64,000 nucleotides of DNA from Arthrobacter sp. Y-9 (GCF_029690065.1 NZ_CP121463.1:3472001-3536000); one strand, 5' to 3'. Counted from the stretch's first letter, positions 52,030 through 60,586 are shown. Notes: a model not told the origin generated them from the letters alone. Numbers and translations: made by a program.

Positions 52030-52638
52030 TTACGCGTTCAGCGATCCGGGGCTGCGCCGCGCATCGTGACGGAGGGTGAGCGCCGAGAGGATCCACAGGA
52101 CGCCGGTCAGCACGGCGCCGCCGCCGGCCACTCCGAGGAGCGCGTGGGCGCCCAGTGAGATGAAGAAGGGCAACAGCAACGCGGTGCCGAGCCCGACGAC
52201 GCCGGAGATCAGCAGATCCCGCCCGAGGGCCCGCGCTTCGCTGGACGTGCGGCGCTTGAGGAACAGCCCGACCTCCACCGCGCCGGCCACCGCCAGGGCC
52301 GCGGAGAGCGCCAGCGTGACACCCGAGTCGGTGTGCGGGTTGAGCACCAGGATCACGACGGCGGCGGCCGCCTCGGCGATCGCGGCCACCGTGAGCGGGG
52401 TGCGCAGTGAGTCGGAGGAGAGGCGTCCGAGCCACAAGAGCGAGGCTCCACTCGCCACCAGGTACCCGGCGGCTGCGTAGGCGTAGACGGCCAGGCTGGG
52501 CCCGACCCAGAAGACCGTGACGGCGCCGAACACCAGGGCCACGAGCGACCGGACCAGCAAGGGCGCCCAGAGTTTTCCGGCATCCCGCGAGGCACTCGGG
52601 CCCTCGACAGGCTCATTCTGGGGGAGTTCCTGGTCCAT
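52030..52638 (-). CDS. Six-helix membrane protein, HdeD-like
   Basis: A 202-residue integral membrane protein with six predicted helices in three pairs, resembling the HdeD/DUF308 group. Examples are LLVRSLVALVFGAVTVFWVG, and YAYAAAGYLVASGASLLWLG. ATG at 52638 has GAAGG seven bases ahead; a GTG two codons earlier is less likely. No motif indicates a substrate. Confidence 0.7.
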   Translation of the reverse strand: MDQELPQNEPVEGPSASRDAGKLWAPLLVRSLVALVFGAVTVFWVGPSLAVYAYAAAGYLVASGASLLWLGRLSSDSLRTPLTVAAIAEAAAAVVILVLNPHTDSGVTLALSAALAVAGAVEVGLFLKRRTSSEARALGRDLLISGVVGLGTALLLPFFISLGAHALLGVAGGGAVLTGVLWILSALTLRHDARRSPGSLNA

Positions 52639-52707
52639 AGTCACGCCTTCAAGCTTAAAGCCGCGGCGATCAGGCGGCGAATCGGGCGACCGTCACGACG
52701 CTGAGTC

Positions 52708-54036
52708 TCATGCCCCGGCCACCATCCAGTCGTCCTTCCTGACCCGCCAGCCCAGCGTCAATGCCCTGGCGGACATATAACCGATGCCGAATGCGAGCCA
52801 GAGCCAGAACAGTCCCCACGGGCCCTCCTGCGGCGCCAGGAAATACACCCCGAGCAGGAGCGGCGCGTACACGAGGACGTTGACCACGCCCGCCAGGGCG
52901 AGATACCGCGCATCCCCGGCGCCGATCAGGACACCGTCCAGCACGAACACCAGTCCCGCGATGGGCTGCCCCACGGCAAGGACCAGGAGTGCGGCGATCA
53001 AGGACTGATGAACCCGCTCATCCGGGGTGAACAGCCAGCCGGCCCAGGGGGAGACGGCGGCCAGGAACACCCCGGTGATGACCCCGAACCCGAGGCCCCA
53101 GCGCATCATGGTGCGGGTCAGCTCTCGGACCTTCTCCAGTTGGTGAGCGCCCAGTTCCTTGCCGATCATCGCCTGGGCCGCGATGGCGAGGGCGTCCAGC
53201 GCGAAGGCGAGGAAGCTGAAGATGGTCATGGTGAGCTGATGAGCCGCCAGATTCACGGCGCCCTGCGCACTCGCCACGAAGACCGTCGCCAGGATGGCCA
53301 GGCGCATGGACGCCGTGCGCAGCATGAGCCACGAGCCCACCTGAGCCAGCGAGAGCACTCCTCGGAGGTCCGGAGCCATCCTGACCCCCAGCCGGGAGGC
53401 CCTCCGGGCGACCATGACGATGTAGACGAGCGCCATGAGCCACTGGGCGATGCTGGTCCCGAGGGCGGAGCCCGCCACGGAGAGGCCCATCCCGTACACC
53501 AGGATCCAGTTCAGCACGATGTTGATGCCGAAGCCCGCTCCGGCCACCACGAGGGGCGTGCGGGTGTCCTGGAAGCCGCGCAGGACGCCTGTCCCGGCGA
53601 AGACGAGCAGCATGGCCACCAGGCCCGGCAGGGACCACAGCAGGTACTCCGCCGCGAAACCGAGCACCGCCTCGTCGCTGGCTCCGAGGGTGGCCAGCAG
53701 CGGACGCGCGGTCCACAGGCCCAGCAGGGCGAGGACGACTCCGAGGACGCCCGCCAGCCACAAGCCGTCCCGTCCTGCGGCCAGAGCCTTCTCCGGATGC
53801 CCCGCGCCCACGAGCCGCGCGACGGCCGGCGTGGTGGAGTACGCCAGGAAGACCATGAGGCCCACCGCGGTGTGCAGCACCGTGGTGGCCAGGCCGGCGC
53901 CGGCCAGTTCCGCGACGCCGAGATGGCCGATGATGGCGGAGTCCGCCAGCAGGAAGAGCGGCTCGGCGATGAGCGCGCCGAAGGCCGGGACGGCGAGCCG
54001 GAGGATCTCCCGGCCCAGCCGCGCCTCACGGGCCAT
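52708..54036 (-). CDS. MATE family efflux transporter (DinF type)
   Basis: A 442-residue, 12-helix multidrug/proton or sodium antiporter. The first half begins ILRLAVPAFGALIAEPLFLLADSAIIGHLG, typical of DinF/NorM proteins; the repeat in the second half starts near VGSWLMLRTASMRLAILATV. Its start overlaps the dnaB stop in TGATG, so it is translationally coupled to dnaB, a notable pairing of replication helicase with an exporter. Known relatives expel cationic drugs and help against oxidative stress. Confidence 0.9.
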   Translation of the reverse strand: MAREARLGREILRLAVPAFGALIAEPLFLLADSAIIGHLGVAELAGAGLATTVLHTAVGLMVFLAYSTTPAVARLVGAGHPEKALAAGRDGLWLAGVLGVVLALLGLWTARPLLATLGASDEAVLGFAAEYLLWSLPGLVAMLLVFAGTGVLRGFQDTRTPLVVAGAGFGINIVLNWILVYGMGLSVAGSALGTSIAQWLMALVYIVMVARRASRLGVRMAPDLRGVLSLAQVGSWLMLRTASMRLAILATVFVASAQGAVNLAAHQLTMTIFSFLAFALDALAIAAQAMIGKELGAHQLEKVRELTRTMMRWGLGFGVITGVFLAAVSPWAGWLFTPDERVHQSLIAALLVLAVGQPIAGLVFVLDGVLIGAGDARYLALAGVVNVLVYAPLLLGVYFLAPQEGPWGLFWLWLAFGIGYMSARALTLGWRVRKDDWMVAGA

Positions 54037-55412
54037 CAGAATCCTTCTTGTTCTGCGGCCATGTCCTTGAAGCGCGAGTACCGGCCCTGGAAGGCGACCA
54101 CGAGGTCCTTGGTGGGGCCGTTACGGTGCTTGGCGATCAGGATGTCCGCCTCGCCGGCACGGGCCGTCTCCTTGTCGTACACCTCTTCACGGTGGAGGAG
54201 GATGACCATGTCGGCGTCCTGCTCGATCGAGCCGGATTCACGCAGATCGGAGACCATGGGCCGTTTGTCCGTACGCTGCTCCGAACCACGGTTCAGCTGC
54301 GAGAGCGCGATGACCGGCACCTGGATCTCCTTGGCCAGCAGCTTGAGGGCACGGGAGAACTCGGAGACCTCTTGCTGACGGGACTCGACCTTCTTGCCGC
54401 TCGTCATGAGCTGGAGGTAGTCGAGGATGACGAGCTTGAGACCGTGCTGCTGCTTGAGGCGGCGGCACTTCGCGCGGATCTCCATGAGTGTCATGTTCGG
54501 GCTGTCATCGATGAAGAGCGGGGCGTCGTTCATGCTGGCCATGCTGCCGGCGATCTTGTCCCACTGGTCCTGCTTGACCGTGCCGCGGCGCAGATCCTGA
54601 AGGTTGATCTCCGCCTCGGCGGAGAGCAGACGCATGGCGATCTCATTCCGGCCCATTTCGAGCGAGAAGAAGACGGTGGGCAGGTTGTTGGCGATGGCGG
54701 CGGACCGTGCGAAGTCGAGGGCGAAGGTCGACTTGCCCACGGCGGGACGGGCCGCGATGACGATCATCTGGCCGGGGTGCAGACCGTGCGTCAGCTCGTC
54801 GAACTCCCGGAAGCCCGTGGGGATGCCGGAGATGCCGCCCGTCTGGGTGCCGGCTGCCTCGATCTCATCGAGGGTCGGCTCCATGACGTCCTTCAGGGCG
54901 ACATAGTCCTCGGTGGTGGTGCGCTCGGCCACGGCGTAGACCTCGGCCTGCGCCTGGTTGACCAGTTCTTCGACCTCGCCGTCCTGGCCGTAGCCCAGCT
55001 GGACGATCTTGGTGCCGGCGGTGATGAGCCGGCGCAGCACGGCGCGCTCGGCGACGATGTCCGCGTAGTAGTTGGCGTTCGCGGCCGTGGGGACGGTCTG
55101 CAGGAGCTCGTGGAGGTAGGCCGGGCCGCCGATGCGGTTGATCTCGCCGCGCTTGGTCAGCTCGTCCGAGACCGTGACGGCGTCCACCGGCTCGCCCCGC
55201 GAGTCCAGATCGAGGATGGCGTCGAAGATCGCCTCGTGGGCGGGACGGTAGAAGTCATTGCCGCGCATGACCTCGCTGACGCTGGAGATCGCGTCCTTGG
55301 AGAGGAGCATGGCTCCCAGGACGGATTGTTCAGCGGCGATGTCCTGCGGGGGAGTCCTCAGGTTGTCGTCTTGACGCGGGCCATCCACGGCCTCGATGGG
55401 CGCTACGGACAC
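54036..55412 (-). CDS. dnaB: Replicative DNA helicase DnaB
   Basis: A 458-residue hexameric helicase. The N-terminal domain (about 22-125) begins PPQDIAAEQSVLGAMLLS. The RecA-like ATPase has Walker A ARPAVGKST (221-229), DYLQLMTS as Walker B, and SDLRESGSIEQDADMV with the arginine finger region. No intein interrupts it, although inteins are common at these sites in actinobacteria. The upstream 570 bases hold several DnaA boxes. It follows the rpsF-ssb-rpsR-rplI group, as is usual in this phylum, but here other genes lie between. Confidence 0.96.
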   Translation of the reverse strand: MSVAPIEAVDGPRQDDNLRTPPQDIAAEQSVLGAMLLSKDAISSVSEVMRGNDFYRPAHEAIFDAILDLDSRGEPVDAVTVSDELTKRGEINRIGGPAYLHELLQTVPTAANANYYADIVAERAVLRRLITAGTKIVQLGYGQDGEVEELVNQAQAEVYAVAERTTTEDYVALKDVMEPTLDEIEAAGTQTGGISGIPTGFREFDELTHGLHPGQMIVIAARPAVGKSTFALDFARSAAIANNLPTVFFSLEMGRNEIAMRLLSAEAEINLQDLRRGTVKQDQWDKIAGSMASMNDAPLFIDDSPNMTLMEIRAKCRRLKQQHGLKLVILDYLQLMTSGKKVESRQQEVSEFSRALKLLAKEIQVPVIALSQLNRGSEQRTDKRPMVSDLRESGSIEQDADMVILLHREEVYDKETARAGEADILIAKHRNGPTKDLVVAFQGRYSRFKDMAAEQEGF

Positions 55413-55980
55413 GGTTGCCTTCCTTTTTCCTGCTGTCTGTCAAGAAGATCTTCCCCGGCAGGACTGACAGAAATTCCGAGCCGACAGGCGCTCGATCTGA
55501 CAGGTGGGTCCGGCCGGAGTGCGGCTCCCCCCTCCGACCGTTCCGGATCGGTCCAGGACGGCGGTCCCTCCCCGGATCACGGGAGGAGGGACACCCTGGA
55601 GAACCGACTCGGGGAATCGGTCGCGACGGCGGCCGCATCGCGCGGCGCGCGCCGTCCCGGGTGGAGTACCCACTCACGGTAGTCGGGTTTCCCACAGCCT
55701 CAAAGCCCACATGTCCTCACAGCTGTGGATAACTTGTGGATGACCGAGCCGAGCTTGTGCGCTTCCCTGGGTCCACTTGTGGGTAAGTGGGAGGGGCCGG
55801 AACCTAAAACGCACTCTGACCTGCGGAAATAGTGTCTACATCGTGTGGAGGGGAAGAATTTCCGGATATTTTTTCATCCACAGGCCGCAGCCCGGGATGT
55901 GGACAACCTGCTGCGCCCTCCCGGGTGAGCCTGTGAGCTGGGCTCATGCGCGGCGCGCCCGTCTGGAATAGGCTGGTGGC
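55413..55980. other. 570-base intergenic region upstream of dnaB
   Basis: No gene is recognised in this gap. The first 260 bases next to dnaB are GC-rich with weak hairpins. The remainder (55690-55950) is richer in A and T and holds DnaA-box-like 9-mers (see 55724-55906), a palindrome CCACTT-GTGGGT-AAGTGG (55773-55790) and a small dyad TGAGC/GCTCA (55934-55946). A -10 box TAGGCT (55969-55974) at the end serves the next plus-strand gene. Confidence 0.6.
55724..55906. promoter_or_regulatory. Cluster of DnaA-box-like 9-mers
   Basis: Five sites lie within 183 bases. TGTGGATAA at 55724 is the exact complement of the E. coli box TTATCCACA. TGTGGACAA at 55898 is the complement of the actinobacterial TTGTCCACA. 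Three more have one mismatch: TGTGGATGA (55735), TGTGGGTAA (55778) and TCATCCACA (55874). Four point one way and one the other. The cluster may regulate dnaB by DnaA or titrate DnaA. Confidence 0.6.
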
Positions 55981-56529
55981 GTGGAACCTCTCCTGATCCC
56001 GCTTCTCATCCTGATCGCCGTCGTGGCCGTGGTTCTGCTGCTGGCCCGCCGCTGGAACCGCCCCGCGGAGCCCCGGGAAGACGTGGATCCTCGGGAACTG
56101 GCCCGGGAGGCCACCCGGGGGCTGAGCTCGGAGCAGCACCGCGCGCTGTACTCCCTGATCGCGCAGGAGCAGCTGATCGGTGCCATCAAGGTGTACCGCG
56201 AAGCCACCGGCGTCGGCCTCCGCCAGGCACGGGACACCGTGCTCGCCATGGCCCGCTACCCTCAGCCGTACCTCGCCGCGCCTCAGCCGGCGAACGCGGG
56301 CGAGACCGGAGAAGAGGACGCCCCCGAGGTGTTCGGCTACCGCTACCGCGCGATCGCGAGCAGCGGAGACACCACGCTCGAGGTGAGCAGCAACATGCTC
56401 AACGACCAGATTTACGGACGGATCCGGGAGCTCGCCGTCCAGGGCGAGCGGGAGCAGGCCGCAGCCCTCCTCGCCCGCCACTCGACCATCTCCCTCGACG
56501 AGGCCCGGGAGTTCGTCTCCCTGCTCTAG
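55981..56529 (+). CDS. Membrane-anchored protein with bL12-like C-terminal motifs
   Basis: A 182-residue protein with one N-terminal membrane helix (PLLIPLLILIAVVAVVLLLA). Its cytosolic part contains two short regions like the C-terminal domain of ribosomal protein bL12: IGAIKVYREATGVGLRQARDT (about 69-89 of the protein) and a weaker copy, AAALLARHSTISLDEAREFV. Many actinobacteria have such proteins with unknown roles. GTG is the start. A -10 TAGGCT ends six bases upstream, so the mRNA is probably leaderless. Confidence 0.75.
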   Translation: MEPLLIPLLILIAVVAVVLLLARRWNRPAEPREDVDPRELAREATRGLSSEQHRALYSLIAQEQLIGAIKVYREATGVGLRQARDTVLAMARYPQPYLAAPQPANAGETGEEDAPEVFGYRYRAIASSGDTTLEVSSNMLNDQIYGRIRELAVQGEREQAAALLARHSTISLDEAREFVSLL

Positions 56530-56538
56530 CGACCTGCC

Positions 56539-57180
56539 CTAGTGGGCCGAGATGCCCGCCAGGAGCTGCTCGAAGGGGAGGGACACCATGTCGTCCTCGC
56601 GCTGGCGCGCGGGAGCCTCCGCGATGATGCCGGCGAGCTCACCACCCGCGCGCTCGACCCGGTCGGCCAGCGAACCCCTCTGCGCGCCGTCGTCCGTGTT
56701 CCCCCAGTCCTGCGGACCCGCGAACACCGCGGTGGGCACCACGCGCGAGCGGAGGTAGCCGAACAGGGGCCGCATCGCGTAGTCCAGCACCATCTGGTGC
56801 CGGTCGGTCCCCGCGGTGGCGCCCAGGAGCACGGGGGTCCCCTCTAGCGCCTTCGGGTCGACGACGTCGAAGAACGACTTGAAGAGGCCGCTGAAACTCG
56901 CGCTGAACACCGGGCTGACCGCCACCAGTCCGTCCGCGTTCTCCACGGACGAGATGAGGTCCGCGAGGCGCGGTGCCGCGAATCCGGTGACGAAGTTGTT
57001 GGCGATGTCGACGGCGTAATCCCGCAGTTCCACCACCTCCACCTCCGACTGGATGCCGAGGTCGGTCAGGGAGCGCTGAGTCGCCGCGGCGAGCTGATCC
57101 GCCAGCAGACGGCTCGACGACGGCACGCCCAGGCCTGCCGAGAGAACCACGACCTTGCGGGGCTCAGTTGCTGATTCCAT
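56539..57180 (-). CDS. NADPH-dependent FMN reductase (CE1759-type flavoprotein)
   Basis: A 213-residue flavodoxin-fold reductase. The FMN phosphate loop is SAGLGVPSSSRLLAD (about 13-27). The second FMN region is VSPVFSASFSGLFKSFFDVVDP, where other members have SPEYNGS..P. The phrase LLGATAGTDRHQMVLDYAMRPLFGYL is characteristic of the CE1759 subgroup. It would provide reduced flavin to oxygenases or metal reduction. ATG at 57180 is preferred to an in-frame GTG nine bases earlier. The gene is divergent from the DUF1801 gene. Confidence 0.9.
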   Translation of the reverse strand: MESATEPRKVVVLSAGLGVPSSSRLLADQLAAATQRSLTDLGIQSEVEVVELRDYAVDIANNFVTGFAAPRLADLISSVENADGLVAVSPVFSASFSGLFKSFFDVVDPKALEGTPVLLGATAGTDRHQMVLDYAMRPLFGYLRSRVVPTAVFAGPQDWGNTDDGAQRGSLADRVERAGGELAGIIAEAPARQREDDMVSLPFEQLLAGISAH

Positions 57181-57279
57181 GTGATCCACACTCCCATAGT
57201 AGATGCATTTGCATTTACTTTCCTTAACGCGTGCCCTCTGGATCTATTCCCGGCACGCCGGCGGTGCTTGGATGGAGGC

Positions 57280-57702
57280 ATGCACCCCCTCCACGCCGCC
57301 GCCGGATCCTCGCCCACCGAGGACCTGATCGCCTCCCTGGACCGCCCGGAGCAGCAGGCCGACTCCCAGACCCTGATCCGCCTGTTCGAGGCGCTGAGCG
57401 GCCATACGGCGGTCCTCTGGACGGGGAAGATCGTGGGTTTCGGTCAGTATCACTACCGTTACGAGAGCGGCCACGAGGGCGATGCCCCTCCGCTCGGCTT
57501 CTCGCCGCGGAAGGGGAAGTTCGCCCTGTACGGCCTGCTGGCCCACCCTGAAGCGGAACACCTGCTGGAGCGGCTGGGCAAGCACCGGCGCGGCGTGAGC
57601 TGCCTGTACGTCAACCGGCTCTCCGACGTGGATCCTGACGTCCTGAGCGAGCTCGCACGCCTCGGCTACGCCCATACGATGGAGCACGACCACCGGCCCT
57701 GA
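57280..57702 (+). CDS. DUF1801 domain protein
   Basis: A 140-residue soluble protein of the DUF1801 (YdhG-like) family. Visible family features are ALSGHTAVLWTGKIVGFGQYHY and GKFALYGLLAHP near the middle, and RGVSCLYVNRLSDVDPDVL. The function is not known for the family; the fold is related to iron-sulfur scaffold-like proteins. ATG at 57280 follows GGAGG at a very short distance (one base), as also seen at 47740. An ATG further upstream gives a non-conserved extension. Confidence 0.8.
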   Translation: MHPLHAAAGSSPTEDLIASLDRPEQQADSQTLIRLFEALSGHTAVLWTGKIVGFGQYHYRYESGHEGDAPPLGFSPRKGKFALYGLLAHPEAEHLLERLGKHRRGVSCLYVNRLSDVDPDVLSELARLGYAHTMEHDHRP

Positions 57703-57784
57703 CGGCTCCTCCGCGGCGGCGCAGGCTGCCCGCGAAAGTCTCCTGAAAGGTGACCTCGGAAAGCGGAGCGCCCCGGGAATGACG

Positions 57785-57870
57785 AAGGCGCCCCACCCCG
57801 AGGGGTGGAGCGCCTTCCGAAGTCCTGCAGCAGTTCCCTGGAGCCTCGCTGCGCTCGGTTTCGGGGAACT
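57785..57870. terminator. Two hairpins between DUF1801 and rplI genes
   Basis: The first (57785-57816) is AAGGCGCCCCACCCC-GA-GGGGTGGAGCGCCTT, a 15-bp stem with one mismatch, flanked by TT on each strand. The second (57832-57870) pairs AGTTCCC with GGGAACT around GAGC/GCTC. They sit between convergent genes. The second lies first on the ribosomal transcript. Confidence 0.78.
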
Positions 57871-57883
57871 CCGTACTACGTGA

Positions 57884-58336
57884 CTACTTGCTGGCCACGA
57901 TCTCCAGGTTGACCACAGCGGTCACGTCGTCGTGCAGACGGACGTTCGCGGTGTAGGAACCGGTGGACTTGATGTGGACCGGCAGCTGCACGGAGCGCTT
58001 GTCGACCGAGCCCAGGCCTGCGGCCTCGACAGCGGCGACGACGTCGCTCGGCTTGATGGTGCCGAAGAGACGACCGGCGACGCCGGCCTTCGCCTTCAGG
58101 ACGACCTTCTTGGCAGACAGGGCGGCAGCCTGGGCCTGAGCGGCCTCGAGGCTGGCCTGCTGACGAGCAGCGCGGGCAGCCTTGATGCTCTCGACCTGCT
58201 TCTCGCCACCGCGAGTCCAGGTCAGAGCGAAGCCGCGGGGCAGAAGGTAGTTACGGGCGTACCCGTTCTTGACCTCGACCACGTCGCCAGCAGCACCGAG
58301 ACCGGTGACTTCCTGGGTAAGAATGAGCTTTGCCAT
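57884..58336 (-). CDS. rplI: Ribosomal protein bL9
   Basis: A 150-residue large-subunit protein. The N-terminal RNA-binding domain is [33 protein letters not shown] in family order, with GYARNYLLP as signature. A long connecting helix rich in Ala-Gln follows ([20 protein letters not shown]). The C-terminal domain starts near [15 protein letters not shown]. It is the last gene of rpsF-ssb-rpsR-rplI, ended by the hairpins at 57785-57870. Confidence 0.97.
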   Translation of the reverse strand: MAKLILTQEVTGLGAAGDVVEVKNGYARNYLLPRGFALTWTRGGEKQVESIKAARAARQQASLEAAQAQAAALSAKKVVLKAKAGVAGRLFGTIKPSDVVAAVEAAGLGSVDKRSVQLPVHIKSTGSYTANVRLHDDVTAVVNLEIVASK

Positions 58337-58353
58337 GGTAGTGAATCCCTTCC

Positions 58354-58593
58354 TTAGCCGCGGCCAGCGCCGGAGTAAGGGAGCAGAGCAACTTCGCGGG
58401 CGTTCTTGATTGCCTGTGCGATCTTGCGCTGTTCCTGAACGGAGACACCAGTGACACGGCGGGCACGGATCTTGCCACGGTCAGAGATGAACTTGCGCAG
58501 AAGTGCGACGTCCTTGTAGTCGATGACGGTGATGTCAGCGGCCTTCAAGGGGTTGGACTTTGGTTTGGGCTTACGGATTTCAGCCTTAGCCAT
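58354..58593 (-). CDS. rpsR: Ribosomal protein bS18, zinc-free type
   Basis: A 79-residue small-subunit protein. The family core is [19 protein letters not shown], then [29 protein letters not shown]. No cysteines are present, so this is the zinc-independent (C-minus) form. Actinobacteria often also encode a zinc-binding form elsewhere that is exchanged according to zinc supply. With bS6 it forms the S6:S18 dimer that can bind the rpsF leader. Confidence 0.97.
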   Translation of the reverse strand: MAKAEIRKPKPKSNPLKAADITVIDYKDVALLRKFISDRGKIRARRVTGVSVQEQRKIAQAIKNAREVALLPYSGAGRG

Positions 58594-58653
58594 CGTGGAG
58601 CTCCTTTTCCTGGGAGCCCGTGGAGTGATCCACGGGATGGTGAATGTTGTGGT

Positions 58654-59256
58654 TTAGAAAGGCGGTTCGGAGTCCGGGCCGTTGCCCCAGCCATCGGACA
58701 CACCCGGGGTCGCCCACGGGTCGTCCTGCGGCTGAGAGGCCGGACGCTGCTGAGGACGGCTGTTGCCGCCCCAGTTGCCACCCTGGTTTCCGCCGGAGGG
58801 AGCCGAAGAGCCCCCGCCCTGGTTGCCCCAGGAGTCGCCACCGTTGCCGGACTGGCCGCCGTTCCAGCCGCCGCCACCCTGACCGCCGGAGCGCTGGTTG
58901 CGGTTGACCTTCGCGTTGGCGTACCGGAGGCTCGGGCCGATCTCGTCGACCTCGAGCTCCATGACGGTGCGCTTCTCGCCTTCCTTGGTCTCGTAGGTGC
59001 GGCTCTTCAGACGGCCGCTGACGATCACGCGCATGCCCTTGGTCAGGGATTCTGCGACGTTCTCGGCAGCCTCACGCCAGATCGAAGCGCGAAGGAACAG
59101 GGTTTCCCCGTCCTTCCATTCATTCGACTGGCGGTCAAAGGTCCGCGGGGTGGAAGCAATGGTGAAGTTCGCAACGGCCGAACCGGACGGCGTGAAACGC
59201 AGTTCGGGGTCGTTGGTCAGATTGCCAATAACGGTGATTGGGGTTTCGCCTGCCAT
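58654..59256 (-). CDS. ssb: Single-stranded DNA-binding protein
   Basis: A 200-residue protein. The OB fold (about 1-112) begins [22 protein letters not shown], with aromatic/basic DNA contacts such as [22 protein letters not shown] glycine/asparagine-rich linker with [20 protein letters not shown]-like repeats follows. The acidic tip DSEPPF recruits repair and replication proteins. It lies between rpsF and rpsR, co-expressed with ribosomal proteins. Confidence 0.97.
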   Translation of the reverse strand: MAGETPITVIGNLTNDPELRFTPSGSAVANFTIASTPRTFDRQSNEWKDGETLFLRASIWREAAENVAESLTKGMRVIVSGRLKSRTYETKEGEKRTVMELEVDEIGPSLRYANAKVNRNQRSGGQGGGGWNGGQSGNGGDSWGNQGGGSSAPSGGNQGGNWGGNSRPQQRPASQPQDDPWATPGVSDGWGNGPDSEPPF

Positions 59257-59311
59257 CTGCTTCCTCCTTGGGGTTCCTGCGAGAAATGTGGAGGACCGAA
59301 GTCACGCAGAA

Positions 59312-59617
59312 TTACTCTGCGGAAACCTTCTGGTCTTCCGGACGGATGATCTTGGTGCGCAGAACGGTCTCGTTGAGGCCGAGCTGGCGATCCAGTTCCT
59401 GAGCGGTAGCGGGGGCAGCGGTGAAGTTGACCACTGCGTAGATACCCTCAGACTTCTTCTTGATTTCGTAGGCCAGACGGCGACGGCCCCAGATGTCAAC
59501 GTTGTCGACGGTTCCACCGTCGGTGGTGATGACATTCAGGAACTTCTGCAGCGACGGCTCAACGGCGCGGTCTTCGACCTCGGGGTCGAAGATCACCATC
59601 AACTCATAAGGACGCAT
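59312..59617 (-). CDS. rpsF: Ribosomal protein bS6
   Basis: A 101-residue small-subunit protein ([16 protein letters not shown] at the start; [25 protein letters not shown] is the S18-contact region, given here in family order). ATG at 59617 has AGGAGGT (59634-59628) upstream at a distance of ten bases. A GTG four codons earlier overlaps that ribosome site and was rejected. It is the first gene of the operon, and its leader has a hairpin that may bind the S6:S18 complex. Confidence 0.96.
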   Translation of the reverse strand: MRPYELMVIFDPEVEDRAVEPSLQKFLNVITTDGGTVDNVDIWGRRRLAYEIKKKSEGIYAVVNFTAAPATAQELDRQLGLNETVLRTKIIRPEDQKVSAE

Positions 59618-59627
59618 ATGTGAACCC

Positions 59628-59675
59628 ACCTCCTTTGGGCTGAACGGTTACGGTCTCTCCGTAACAGGAGGTTCA
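59628..59675 (-). promoter_or_regulatory. rpsF leader hairpin, candidate S6:S18 autoregulatory site
   Basis: In the rpsF leader TGAAC/GTTCA (59675-59671 and 59645-59641) encloses a perfect stem GTTACGG/CCGTAAC (59665-59647) with a five-base loop. The 3' side between stems reads CCG, as in S6:S18 leader motifs. The 5' side contains ACCTCCT (59672-59666), the exact complement of the rpsF ribosome site AGGAGGT (59634-59628). This would allow an alternative, closed fold. Confidence 0.6.
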
Positions 59676-59852
59676 TTGCGACTGTCGGTGGCCCGACCCT
59701 CCGATTGAGGGCAAGGCGCAACACAGACTTCACAATCTTAGTGCATTTCACGTCTCAAGCCTATTCGGCGTCTCCGCAGGAGGACAGGGAGGGCGTCCGT
59801 ATGTGGATCGCTGCGACAGAAGGTGCTGTGGACCGGCGGTTAGCCTTGGGTC

Positions 59853-60500
59853 ATGACCACCAAGAAACCGGTCCACCGGGCACGCCTGCGCTTCCTCATC
59901 ATGCTGATCGTCGGGGTGACGACGGCCGTGATCGTCCTCCTCACGGGACACCCGGTCCAGGCCCCGGCGGCGGGCTGGGCGGCGGCCGCGGCCTCCTACG
60001 TGGGATGGGTGCTCTCCCGGACCATCCGGCTCAACGCCGCGCAGACGCGCGACCACGCGACGTCGGAGGACCCCTCCCGCGGCGTGACGGAGGCGCTGAT
60101 CCTGAGCGCCAACATCGCGGCGATCGTCGCCGTCGCGATCCTGGTGATCTCCTCCCACCAGGGGGACGCGTCCCAGCGGCTGTCCAACGCCGCCCTCGGT
60201 TTCGTGACCGTGGCGCTGTCCTGGATGCTCATCCAGACCCTCTTCACCCTCCGCTACGCGGAGATGTACTACGGGGGCGGCACGGAGGGAGGCATCGCCT
60301 TCAACCAGGACGAGCCCCCTCAGTACACCGATTTCGCGTACCTCGCCACGAGCCTCGGCATGACCTACCAGGTCTCGGACACGAACCTGGAGACCACCGC
60401 CATCCGCAAGGAGGCGCTCAAGCACTCGCTGCTCTCGTACCTGTTCGGCACCGTGGTCCTGGCCAGCACCATCAACCTCGTGGTCAGCATGGCGTCCTGA
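59853..60500 (+). CDS. DUF1345 membrane protein
   Basis: A 215-residue, about six-helix membrane protein. The family motif is GGIAFNQDEPPQYTDFAYLA (about residues 147-166), followed by SLGMTYQVSDTN. DUF1345 proteins are widespread and uncharacterised, with some annotated as putative channels. No ribosome site is clear, and the ATG at 59853 lies in AGCCTTGGGTCATG. The gene is separated from rpsF by a divergent promoter region. Confidence 0.88.
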   Translation: MTTKKPVHRARLRFLIMLIVGVTTAVIVLLTGHPVQAPAAGWAAAAASYVGWVLSRTIRLNAAQTRDHATSEDPSRGVTEALILSANIAAIVAVAILVISSHQGDASQRLSNAALGFVTVALSWMLIQTLFTLRYAEMYYGGGTEGGIAFNQDEPPQYTDFAYLATSLGMTYQVSDTNLETTAIRKEALKHSLLSYLFGTVVLASTINLVVSMAS

Positions 60501-60515
60501 CACGCGCACCCTGAG

Positions 60516-60555
60516 ACGTCGGCGGCCCCACGGAAAACCGTGGGGCCGCCGGCGT
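60516..60555. terminator. Bidirectional terminator hairpin
   Basis: GGCGGCCCCACGG-AAAA-CCGTGGGGCCGCC is a perfect 13-bp stem, extended to 18 bp with one wobble. It is followed by TTTC on the plus strand. It lies between the convergent DUF1345 and M18 aminopeptidase genes. Confidence 0.85.
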
Positions 60556-60586
60556 TTCAGGGAAAAGTCGCGGGAAGGAAGAGGCC

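Noticed and set aside
55413-55980. Chromosomal origin of replication
   Set aside because: Some DnaA boxes are present, but dnaA and dnaN do not flank the gap and the box number is low. A regulatory cluster is the more careful reading.
47740-57282. Shared GGAGGCATG start context at 47740 and 57280 as a special start signal
   Set aside because: Two occurrences are too few, and both genes have alternative starts. The close spacing may only mean the start is misplaced.
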